Below are positions 42,336 through 51,450 of a DNA stretch of 53,005 bases, one piece after another. The notes beneath the pieces were generated by a model that was not told the origin of the DNA, did no database searches, and saw nothing but the letters and a program-made list of their open reading frames with translations. The stretch's first letter is position 1. The number at the start of each line of letters is the position of its first letter. Source of the DNA: Dicyema japonicum (lineage: Eukaryota; Dicyemida; Rhombozoa; Dicyemidae); contig RDEW01000030.1 of the NCBI GenBank assembly GCA_011109175.1, positions 26,311 through 79,315 of the forward strand. The letters are read 5' to 3'. Position numbers and translations under genes: made by a program.

Positions 42336-43192
42336 ATGACTCATTTCATCGGATACAAGGGGTCAACAAATTCAAGCAATAAACATGGTTATTCCACAAT
42401 TTTTGATGTGCAGGAGAGGGGACGTTTTATTATCGTAACAATTTTTTCAAATATTGCGGAAATTGGAAAAATGGAAAAAAACACGGTAAACTCTTAATTA
42501 ATCTGAGGTAATGGAAAGCTATTTTTTGACGATGGGAGTTATTATTGCGGAAACTTCGTAGAAAACCGTATCGAAGGAAATGGAGTATTGTACAATGCCC
42601 ACTCAAGACTGTATACGATGGGAATTTCAACGACGGAGAAAGACAAGGATTTGGGATATTAAAATATGATGACGAGGTTTACTACTCAGGAATGTGGTCG
42701 TGTGGAGAATATCATGGTAAATAAGGGTACTTTATAATTCAGGACAAGGAACCCTTATTGAAGATGGAAACATATATGAAGGAGAATTTGAAAATGGAAA
42801 ACTTAATGACACTGGAAACATTCATTACAAGTACTCAAAATGCATAATTTTTGCAGAGATGGAACAAAATATAGCGGTGAATTGTTCGCCAACGAAAAAC
42901 ATGGTTCTGGGACTTACTCGACTTCAAATTACGACTACAAGGTCTCCTTTACGTTCATAAATAGGGAAATTGGAAAATGGGAGAAATGGACGGTGAAGGG
43001 AGAATATCTTTTAATGACGGATTCACTTATTTTGGATTATGGAAGGATTCCAGGCCAGTGAATGCTGGAATGAGCGTTAAAACTGTGGATAAACTTGAAA
43101 TTAATAGCATTGGTGACAATTTTAATGTGGACGTAGAGTGTTTGGATAGTTTGGGGAATGTAGCACAAAGTATTGATAAGCCTAATGAGTAG
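42336..43192 (+). CDS. MORN-repeat protein (one frameshift)
   Basis: MORN repeats bind membranes or act as scaffolds, often in cilia; the exact role is unknown. Five introns: 42388-42413 (26 nt), 42486-42507 (22), 42717-42742 (26), 42831-42856 (26) and 42942-42964 (23). About seven MORN units are visible: YCGNWKNGKKHGNGKLFFDD, YYCGNFVENRIEGNGVLYN, YDGNFNDGERQGFGILKYDD, YYSGMWSCGEYHGQGTLIED, YEGEFENGKLNDTGNIHYKD, YSGELFANEKHGSGTY and GNWKMGEMDGEGRISFNDG. A low-complexity acidic tail follows (VECLDSLGNVAQSIDK). The spliced length is one base short of a full frame. The lost base lies near 42610, between LYN and YDGNF, so this is either a sequencing error or a young pseudogene. The start ATG gives MTHFIGYKGS. 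Confidence 0.85.
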
Positions 43193-43245
43193 ATGAGTCA
43201 GGACGTAATATAAAATTAACTTGTGGAATTAAAGTGACCCAAAAT

Positions 43246-43728
43246 ATGCTCAAATCAACTATTTTGAAAGATTTTTTAAAGGAAAATTTGGTTGAGACTG
43301 AATTGTACTCTAGATTTGTCAATTTTAGTGGTTTTTCTATTGTACCCTATCCACTGCGACAAATAATAAAAAATAGGTCAATTACTCAGATGATTAATCG
43401 GATATCTTCGTTTTCAAGAAACAGTATGGTGGATGGTTGAGTGATTTTGTAAAAATTGAATTTAGAAACTGAAAGGAATGCAAGGATTATTTTTTTGAAG
43501 ATAATTTTCAAATTCTAGCGAATACAGTAAATGGAAAATGCAATTTTTCTATTCCTGGTTTGGGAAAAATGCCGTCAAATTACGAAATTATGAGAAATTT
43601 TTTATTCAAGAAAAGTGCAATCAATTCCATCAAGAAAGGTACCCCATTTTATTATTAAAGTACGAAAAACAGGTGCACTCATAAAAGTTATAGATCCGAC
43701 AAAAGGTCATCGACTAATTTACATTTAG
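43246..43728 (+). CDS. Unidentified gene, at least three open segments
   Basis: Segment 1 (43246-43437) begins MLKSTILKDFLKENLVETEL and goes on to SGFSIVPYPLRQIIKN. Segment 2 is in another frame: FKKQYGGWLSDF at about 43405-43450. A 27-nt intron can join it to ECKDYFFEDNFQILANTVNG, then KCNFSIPGLGKMPSNYEIMR. A second intron, GTACCCC..TAAAG (22 nt, near 43640), leads to VRKTGALIKVIDPTKGHRLI and a stop at about 43728. The change between segments 1 and 2 is unexplained. The composition is protein-like and the introns fit the genome. I do not recognise a family. Confidence 0.45.
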
Positions 43729-44149
43729 CTACATTTATTGTACAATTGCATGACCACTCGAATGGATGTAGAGAACACTTTGAAAACTTAAAACCGACTT
43801 ACTTAAAATTTTATGTCCTTAATCCATCTATAGAATACTAATTTAATAAAATTCTATTTTAAAATTTTTATTATTAAAATAAAAATAGAGTTAGTTGTTA
43901 TTACAAGGTCTCCATTATTGCCTGCAGGCATTGAGCACACATTGGCAGTTACCTCTGATGATCGCGAGTCAATTTTCTGGAAGAGCCATCGCGTCATTCT
44001 ATACCATTTTCAGTTCAATTCTGACATTTTTATATCAAATTTGACAAAGCGATATACAATATTGACAATGCGATATTCTATTTAGACATTTTTATATCAA
44101 TTTTGACTTCGTTTAGTTGATTTAAATACGATTTGTGATTTATTTTAAA
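43729..44149. other. Flank with short internal repeats
   Basis: 44018-44110 holds repeated runs (GACATTTTTATATCAAATTTGACA, partly again as GACATTTTTATATCAATTTTGAC, and TTGACAAAGCGATAT / TTGACAATGCGATAT). They lie upstream of a transposase and could be its terminal or binding repeats. Confidence 0.4.
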
Positions 44150-44930
44150 TTTCTTGATTCGTTGTTCTTGTGCCAATTTTATGTCAAGAAAAAATTCAAG
44201 AATATCAGAAGCTTCGATAAGAGCACTTATAAATAAGGATGAAGAGGGTGGTGATTATATACAGCTTGCTCAAGATCTTGGAGTTAAGAGGACAACAGCT
44301 ATAGCCATCGTAAAAATGGATTATTATAGCCGCGTGGCGCCATGTGGTGCTGCGTGGTTAATTGGTTGAAGTTTTCTGCTTGCTTGTCTGTTCCTCCTCT
44401 TTCTTCCTATTAGAGTGGCGTCATGTGATCCACCTGTCTAGGTGACGCCCAGTGCCAGGCCGGCACGAAAAAGGATCATTTGCTCTTCCCCACTCCACTG
44501 GAGAGGTTTCCACAACTGCATGTAATGGACGTCTTAGCTTTTGTGTTGATTCCGGACTCTTTTCGTAGAAGTGGAAACTGGATACACTTAATTAGTTGTT
44601 TACTTTAACTTCTTTCTCGGTGTATCCGGGGTTAATTAATTAAATTAAATTAATTAAAAAGTGGAAATCCGTATGTTTGTAAACGTGGAGGTAGAAGGGA
44701 GGCTACGATTAGACTTACTGATGATGATATGAATTTGATAATTGAAAATATTGAGAATAATCCATCGATAACATTGAAGGAAATACGAACATTGGTAAAT
44801 AATAAAGTTTGTATTGCGACAATATATAACCCACTTGATTACCTACAAAATGCTGCGAAGAGAACCAATTTCCAGGAATAGTCTGGAAAATATAGAAAAA
44901 AGAAAAATATTTGCATTGGATTATCAACGT
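44150..44930 (+). pseudogene. Helix-turn-helix transposase fragment split by SINE1
   Basis: Left part (44180-44325): SRKNSRISEASIRALINKDE, then YIQLAQDLGVKRTTAIAIVK. Right part (44660-44880): SGNPYVCKRGGRREATIRLT, then DDDMNLIIENIENNPSITLK and EIRTLVNNK. Together they form the N-terminal DNA-binding region of a Tc1/mariner-like transposase. SINE1 lies between, with a possible short target duplication (AAAAATGGA / AAAAAGTGGA). No DDE domain follows. Confidence 0.65.
44326..44655 (+). repeat. SINE1, full-length copy inside a transposase
   Basis: Because it interrupts an open frame, this copy fixes the SINE1 limits: about GCCGCGTGGCGCCATGTGGT at the 5' end and a TTAATTAATTAAATTAA tail at the 3' end. 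The 3' stem is GGATACAC (44580-44587) with GTGTATCC (44620-44627). An A-box-like TGGTTAATTGG is at 44357-44367. Confidence 0.8.
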
Positions 44931-45179
44931 AATACAAATTTCAATTAATCCTTTTTAGCATATACTAAAAAGATTAATTTCTTGCGTGGTTGAGTGTCTA
45001 TGTTTTTATTGTACTCTCAGTCCGTCTATTCTACCCCTATACAATTGCAACTTTCAGTGTCAGAGGACTCGCTTCAAACATTAACAAGAGACCTCAAACA
45101 TGGATTCCTCGATGAAATGGAGAGAAGTACTAGGAGATTCATATGCTTATGGGTAGCGCGGGGGTGCATTTAACTAAAT
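44931..45179. other. Unassigned
   Basis: A plus-strand run near 45040-45110 (FRVRGLASNIN-like) hints at decayed LINE endonuclease. No firm call. Confidence 0.3.
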
Positions 45180-45420
45180 TAATTAAAACTGCACTTTTGC
45201 GCAGAGCCATATTAGCTATAGCTCCGCTCAGGCAGGACACACAGTTTATTTAAGTAAACAACAGTTATGATAACTAATCTTAGAAGGGGAACCAAGGAAT
45301 GGTATTGTCTTTTTTTTCTTTTTGTTGTATGTATGTCCTTTATAGACGAACCGGTTCCGCAGTGAGATGTTCACTGATGACGACGTCACTCGTCAAGCCA
45401 AAGCTAACTTATTTCTTGAA
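45180..45420 (+). repeat. SINE2 family copy
   Basis: GCGCAGAGCCATATTAGCTA, TAGCTCCGCTCAGGCAGGAC, AACAACAGTTATGATAACTA, a T-rich block, TATAGACGAACCGGTTCCGC, and AGATGTTCACTGATGACGAC. It is the best-preserved of four copies and a reference for the family. Confidence 0.65.
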
Positions 45421-45900
45421 TTAGGGTTTTATTTTTTTGTTAAAGCTTAACTAAAATTTATTTAAAAATATATTATTCAGATATTATTCATTTGATTCCA
45501 CTTCTGGTTTATGACCCTGAGACATTAACCACAGGCTTGTGTTCAACCACCATATTTTCTAAATTTTTTTTCAATACGACTGATTGGATATAAGTCCTCG
45601 TAGCTTCTTAAATGGTAGCCTATCCATGTAATTCTTTAAACATTTATAGAAGTTGTAGATAAGTGAGAGAAGTTGTAGATAAATCTCTTCAAAATTTTTT
45701 CCTTTTTAACTCCTACATTCCTAGAGATGGAAATGTACATAGACAGCAAATATTAATTGTTTATCATTTTACCATAGAGTGGCCAAATGATCAACAGTTA
45801 GTTACTTTTCTTAAAATGATTACATAACAATCCCATGTTTAAGAAAAAATAAATTTCTAACGATTTATTAACAAAAGAGTTAAGGAGTTTTCAGGAGGGT
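45421..45900. other. Unassigned AT-rich stretch
   Basis: AGAAGTTGTAGATAA occurs twice in tandem near 45650-45685. No gene seen. Confidence 0.35.
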
Positions 45901-45901
45901 A

Positions 45902-48494
45902 TTACATCTGAGTCTTTCCATAAAGCTTGGACTCCACACCTGGAACCTTCCTCCTTCTTAAAAATTTTAAATTCGTTTCTCCCAGTTTTATATATGTGTC
46001 CTGGATCTTTGATCTTCTCCTGAAACCATTGATCTGATTCTCCACAATCCTGCTAATCAATTCTAACAGCTCGTTTTCGTCCTCGCTTAGAGAGTCTTTC
46101 AGTTTCTTGTTTAAGGAGAGCTTAATTCCAGCTCTCCTAGTCTTCTCTAGGAGGGATAAAATCTTCTCACTTATCGGAGTAAAGAACCACCCCTCGTACC
46201 CATAAAGTAGGCTAGGGAGAATAACTCCCTTGAAAATGAACAAGTAGGTGTCACCGCTAACTTCAGTGTACACAGGAGCGACTGAAAAGCTCTCTTTCTC
46301 CTCTCCTTTATGTCGTCCGTGTAATCTCCTGCGTGTCCATAGTCGACCCCCAGGTAGCGCAGACTGTGTGTATTTTTATTCCCAGTGTGTATTCTTGTTC
46401 CAGGTGCTTTTTCACATTACTTATTCGGAGTGCGCATGATTTTTCAGCAGAGAGCTTTAACCCAACGTTGCTCAATCTTGTCTACCTACTCCCAGATTCT
46501 GCCTTCAGATATAGAAAATTTTAAAAATGTGTCCATCACAATTACGTCATCGCATAAATAAGAAGACTAGTATTAATATTCTTCGGACGTGGAAAACTCG
46601 CTATGAATATATTAAACAAAATAGGGCTCAATACTGAATTTTGTGGTACTCCTCTCTTGAATGATGTTGCATCAGATATATATCCACACCCTTACTCAAA
46701 AGATTGTCTTTCTTGAAGATAATTTCTTAGCCAAACAAATAGGTATCTTGGAACACTCTGATACAAGCTGCTTTAACAACGCTTCATGGCATACACTGTC
46801 GAATGCTTTCGTGGTATCAAGACAATAAGTTTATTTGGCTCTTGGAATCCCTTGTTTTCATGATTTAAGAATTCAGTAGAAAGAAATAGTCTGTACAGCC
46901 TCTTCCGGGACAAAAACCCCACTGCTCCGGAATCAGAAAGTCATTCTCCTCTATATGTCTGCTTAGCCTATGAAAATGATACGTTCAATCACTTTCACAA
47001 AAGAACATATTAAGCTAATTGGCCTGTAGCTTGCTGGATCTCTTTTTGGCTTCCCTGATTTTAGAATCATTTTCAGGACAGCTTTCTTCTATATTAAAGA
47101 GAGGTAATCATAAAGACATCGCAGATAGTCAAATAAAATATCCGGACCCTCCTTGATAAGTTTCAATGATATGTGGTCATATTCTGGAGCATTGACATTG
47201 CATTCCCTGATAGCCGTCATCACTTTTAAGACGCTGACAGTGCCTTCAACAATAGGCAGTTCCTCGTCGGGATGTTTAAATATATCGGCAGACACCTTAT
47301 TTTTGTCATCAGAGATTAAACTCCATGAATACACAGCCTGAATTTTTTGGAGCTGATCCCTGAATATCGAAGGTGTTTCATTTGGCATGCATACTCCCCC
47401 GTCTGGTTTATTTAATATAATTTTTTTTCTGCCCCTGACTTCAGACACATTATCTTCTGATAGCATTTCTAATAAGAGGGATTCTTCATGTCAATTTTTG
47501 CAGCCTCAGCCTTCCATATACAGTCAGTTTCCTCCTTCCATATACTGCTGATTGCCTCCATCATCATGATTCTGTCAGATAAAATTTCCCCGTCAATGTT
47601 GACCGACACAACGCCTCATCTTTGCGATTCCTCGCACGAATAAGCCTCCTGATAATAGGCGAAACAAAATAATGAGTATTCTTAGAGAATACCTTCAGTG
47701 CATAGAGATTAAGATATGATTGCATGAGATTCGTGACTTCTCGACTTGCTGTATTAATATCTTTTTTTGTTGAAAACTCTTTCAGTAGAACACACAAATT
47801 ATTAGACATGAAAACCCTATAGTGGGCCCAACAAATGAGATATGTTGAACCTCAAGAAAACATCTTCCATAATATCAGGCCTCATGCTAATAACCAATTC
47901 ATGTGGAATATAGTCGCTCCCGATATCCTAAAGAGTTTTTGGTTTTGCCACATAGATAGATAGAGCTGGTACTATGAATACACAGAGTTTGTCACCATTA
48001 TTATAAGAAAAATGATTTGGGTCATCCGACGTAATAATCACAAAGCCACATGAATCAGACAATAACTCTAGTACTATGAATACACAGAGTTTGTCACCAT
48101 TATTATAAGAAAAATGATTTGGGTCATCCGACGTAATAATCACAAAGCCACATGAATCAGACAATAACTCTAAACGCCGTCGATGCTGATTTGTCTTGTA
48201 ACAACCATAACTAGCATTCTTCGAATAAAAATCGTCAATTAATATGGTATAGGGATTCTTGTTGTAAAACTCAGAGATATCTGTAGAACAAGTCTTAAGA
48301 TTCTTGGAGTATAGACTTTCAACACTAATCCATATTTTGTCGCAACAAACGTCTATGCTTATAAATTCACACAATACATCACAAAAGACTTTAGGATTAC
48401 GAATTCGGAGTAAGTTCCGGTGGAAAATAGACGTTTCCGTATCAATAATTGCTCCAGTCTTCCATAATACCTCCACGGAATTGTATCCAGTCAT
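45902..48494 (-). pseudogene. L1-like LINE, endonuclease and RT, decayed
   Basis: Minus-strand order: 47928-48494 endonuclease-like region (ILIDDFYSKNASYGCY; CGFVIITSDDPNHFSYNNGD; KLCVFIV), 47564-47809 linker, 47089-47466 pre-RT (RECNVNAPEYDHISLKLIKE), then decayed RT (RDPASYRPISLICSFVKVIE near 47030, DTTKAFDSV near 46810). The C-terminal region is at 45902-46273 (LPSLLYGYEGWFFTPISEKI, GVESKLYGKTQM). Stops and frameshifts are frequent in RT. A 102-bp piece of the endonuclease is repeated in frame. The 5' side is fused to the linker of an R4/NeSL-like LINE at about 48500. Confidence 0.7.
47969..48172 (-). repeat. 102-bp in-frame tandem duplication in LINE endonuclease
   Basis: 47969-48070 and 48071-48172 are identical as far as I can read. 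Each unit encodes LELLSDSCGFVIITSDDPNH and FSYNNGDKLCVFIV on the minus strand. The identity contrasts with the decay of the surrounding LINE, so this is either very recent or an assembly error. Confidence 0.85.
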
Positions 48495-49132
48495 TATATT
48501 ACCCGGATGTTCTCTAATACAGATTGCACCTAAAGTTGATCTTTTCCATCAAATCATTATATTGTAATTCGACCAACGCCTTCACATTTACTATCCCATC
48601 ATCGTCAACACCATACTTAGCAGACAAAAAAGGTCTGATAGTGCCTAGGTGGGTTGCCCGTGTTTTATCGGTCGTTGTTATGGCGTGCTTCCTACGGACA
48701 CACTTGACCCAGCTATCAGGGTGTCGTGCATTCGCATAAAGATACGCTCACTTAGTTAGACTACTCCACACAGTCACGGAGTAAATATAGTCTCTCCTTA
48801 TTGGCTGCCAGCACATGGACATGGTTCTCTTTGGGTACTCTACGGATCATAACATCCATCTCATTATACTCTTTGGGTTCAAACTCCATAACACCTATGT
48901 AGTAATTTAGCAACGAGACAGCATACTCATTTAATGCTAGGAACGAATTCCTTGCATTTAGAGACGTCTTACATAATAACGCTGCTCTTTTACGAATGCC
49001 TTCAGTAATTTGTCGCTTTGTCTCAGGAATTATAAGGGACTTTGGAGATTCGGTAACACCCAGATACTTATATCTTTCGTGTTCCTATAGGACTCTTACT
49101 AACTCGTTACATACTCGCGTGTTAGTCGCAGA

Positions 49133-49363
49133 CTTTGAATAATTCAAATCTAGTCCTATACTCTCAAAAAATTCCCTGGCACAGACCCCCATGGAGTAGA
49201 GTTTCTCGGCTGTTCGAGCATACATCTTCAGGTCATCGATAAAAAGANCTTTGAATAATTCAAATCTAGTCCTATACTCTCAAAAAATTTCCTGGCACAG
49301 ACCCCCATGGAGTAGAGCTCCTCGGCTGTTCGAACATACATCTTATGGTCATCGATAAAAAGA
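49133..49363. repeat. 116-bp duplication around a single N (likely assembly join)
   Basis: 49133-49247 and 49249-49363 are near-identical, separated by an ambiguous base at 49248. This is what an unmerged overlap between two contigs looks like. The RT frame reads through if one unit is removed. Confidence 0.8.
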
Positions 49364-50048
49364 AGGTGATTTGTACTGAAACAAACCCCCTCAAAATGAA
49401 CTGGTATTTGCTCAGACCGGTTATTGAGGCGGCGACTCAATGGCTCCAAACAGAGAACAAAGAGCAGCGGAGACATGCTATCCCTCTATAGGATATTCCT
49501 CTTGAGTTTTACCTTGCCTATCCGGTGCCTATTATAGTTCAGATGAATACACTACAAAGCTGATGAACCACACAGGCATACACAGCCTGTGTAGGCACTC
49601 GACAAAGTAAGAATGATCAACTGAATCGTAAAGCTTCTTCACATCCACCCACATAGACAAAAGTGAGTTTCCGTGAGACACAGAAAGACACTTATTGATC
49701 AAAGCCTGATCATTTGCCCCCTGATAATTTCGCACAGTACCCAATCGATTCTCGGAGAGAATCCCACTTGCTTCTCAAAGCTCCTGACCTCATTAGCCAT
49801 CAATTTGGTCACCAGCTATACAGAATTGGCATGCAGGTTATCAGTCGATAATCTGCAAAAGACTAAGGATTGTCCAGCTTTAGGATCAAAAAAGTTGTCC
49901 CGATGCAGGCCCAATCTGGAATCATTTCCGGGTTAGTGATGTTTTTCTGTAATACACGACACATAGACACGTCCAATGAAGTGCATCATTTGATGAAGAA
50001 ATTATAAACTTTATCGACCCCGTTCGTTTTCTAATCAGGGAGATGTCT

Positions 50049-50279
50049 CACTACCGCCTCAAATTTCCCAACTGGCTTAGCCTCCACCGCATAAGCCACA
50101 GTCTTATTGATACAGGTTGACACTACTCCGTTAACCTAACTATTTATTTATTAACCCCTGATACACTACCGCCTCAAATTTCCCAACTGGCTTAGCCTCC
50201 ACCGCATAAGCCACAGTCTTATTGATACAGGTTAACACTACTCAGTTAACCTAACTATTTATTTATGAACCCCTGATAC
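50049..50279. repeat. ~115-bp tandem duplication at LINE/SINE1 junction
   Basis: ACTACCGCCTCAAATTTCCC through AACCCCTGATACAC occurs twice (from about 50049 and from about 50165). Each unit contains the end of the R4-like LINE and the first bases of the SINE1 tail. The copies differ at few positions. Confidence 0.75.
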
Positions 50280-50577
50280 ACTGAAAAAGAAGTTGAAGTA
50301 AACAACTAATTAAGTGTATCCAGTTTCCTCTTCTACAGAAACAAAGTCCATCCGGAATCAACATAAAAGGAAAAAGACGTCCATACTTGCAGTTGTGGAA
50401 ACCCCTCCAGTGGAGTGGGGGAGAGCAAATGATCTTTTTTCGTGCCGGCCAGGCACTGGGCGCCACCTGGACAGGTGGATCACATGACGCCACTCTTATA
50501 TGAAGATAGAAGAGAAACAGACAAACAAACATAAAACTTAAACCAATTAGCCACGCAGCACCATATGGCGCCATTCA
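50262..50577 (-). repeat. SINE1, full-length copy, reverse orientation
   Basis: The minus strand runs from GGCGCCATATGGTGCTGCGT to the stem-loop GATACACT/AGTGTATC (50313-50320 with 50275-50282) and GGGTTCATAAATAAATA. It is one of the best copies. It follows directly after the open frame of an unidentified gene (50577-50963). The apparent 103-codon frame across it is fortuitous. Confidence 0.8.
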
Positions 50578-50963
50578 CCGTAACCTTAATATGAGGGATC
50601 TTGCGGGTAAATCTACGGTCCTCAATTGGGACATCTGCCGCTGCAGCGAGATTCTGCGCGTAGACCTCATAAATATGATTGGGTTGCAATGTATCACAGC
50701 TCTGGTGCTCTCTTTGACAGTTGTGGTCATTTGGTCCCCGCCCCTTTAGATCAGTACCCTTTTTGTCTACAGCCATTTTCTTGAGTTCACTCATAGATAT
50801 AACAGTACCGAATCTGCCACTGCAGAGCTCCGCCAAGTATGGCCAACAATTCCAAAGCATTTGGGATAGCCTGCTACGTACCTGCAGGACTACCTGCCTC
50901 GCCCATTCTTTTGGGTTAGCTCCCACAACGCTCTCAGATATGACATGAATTATTTTTTACCAT
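50577..50963 (-). CDS. Unidentified gene, 3' end lost into SINE1
   Basis: A possible ATG at 50961-50963 is followed at once by a 28-nt intron (50933-50960), as in COPZ and dUTPase. The frame then runs SVVGANPKEWARQVVLQVRS, LWNCWPYLAELCSGRFGTVI, SMSELKKMAVDKKGTDLKGR, HNCQREHQSCDTLQPNHIYE and VPIEDRRFTRKIPHIK. It then meets GTTACGGTGAATGG, which could be a splice donor, and SINE1. Codon composition is unlike the LINEs. I do not recognise the family. It could be intact with the SINE inside a now larger intron, or a truncated gene. Confidence 0.5.
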
Positions 50964-50979
50964 TTGGTAACGCAAATGA

Positions 50980-51210
50980 CCCTTCTCCTATCTTCCTTTC
51001 AACATTTTTACCAACTCGAAAGAGTTTTAACGCCACAGAATCGAACACACGTTGCATGCTTATTATTATTAGTTAGCACTTTCATGAGAGCCATATCTCC
51101 TATCTTCCTTTCAACATTTTTACCAACTCGAAAGAGTTTTAACGCCACAGAATCGAACACACGTTGCATGTTTCTTATTATTATTAGTTAGCACTTTCAT
51201 GAGAGCCATA
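50980..51210. repeat. ~111-bp tandem duplication at LINE-A 3' end
   Basis: TCTCCTATCTTCCTTTCAAC through CACTTTCATGAGAGCCATA occurs twice with one or two changes. It includes a LINE-A-type 3' tail (ATAATAATAA on the minus strand). Confidence 0.75.
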
Positions 51211-51450
51211 ATATTCATAGCAAAAAATATGAGAAAGAGTTAGCCTGTTCCAGGCTTTTCTGTTCTTAGTCAGATCCCTCAGTGTGTCCAGTTCGTCACC
51301 AGATGCCAATGTTTTGTTAAAACAACCGGGAGGGTTGTTCCTGTGAAATAGTAATACAAAGGATAAACCTGTTAGTTTGAAATGTTTATTAGACGAAAGA
51401 TTAAATAAAAAGCTGTTGTTATAAAATTCGTGAGCTGATAGAAAATTCAC
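51184..51450 (-). pseudogene. LINE-A C-terminal fragment
   Basis: The minus strand reads ELDTLRDLTKNRKAWNRLTL near 51240-51300, the LINE-A tail motif. Upstream sequence (MNFLSAHEFYNNSFLF) is not recognised. Confidence 0.5.

Larger units (their letters stand above)
48500..50280 (-). pseudogene. R4/NeSL-like LINE, RT part, nuclease missing
   Basis: Minus strand: pre-RT around 49950-50100 (DKVYNFFIK, NPEMIPDWACIG), RT motif A WVDVKKLYDSVDHSYFVECL at 49600-49690, then SPLLFVLCLEPLSRRLNNRS and the catalytic HLLFIDDHKMYVRT at 49330-49480. The post-RT region follows to 48780, then the TGNPPRHYQTF linker at 48500-48650. The same linker precedes the zinc finger and nuclease at 27307-28323. Here it runs instead into the L1-like element. 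It is interrupted by two tandem duplications and one N. Confidence 0.75.

Noticed and set aside
50263-50574. 103-codon open frame on the minus strand across SINE1, and the similar frames at 25812-26060 and 40400-40654
   Set aside because: The frame is not kept among SINE1 copies and ends at the hairpin; it is fortuitous openness of a repeat.
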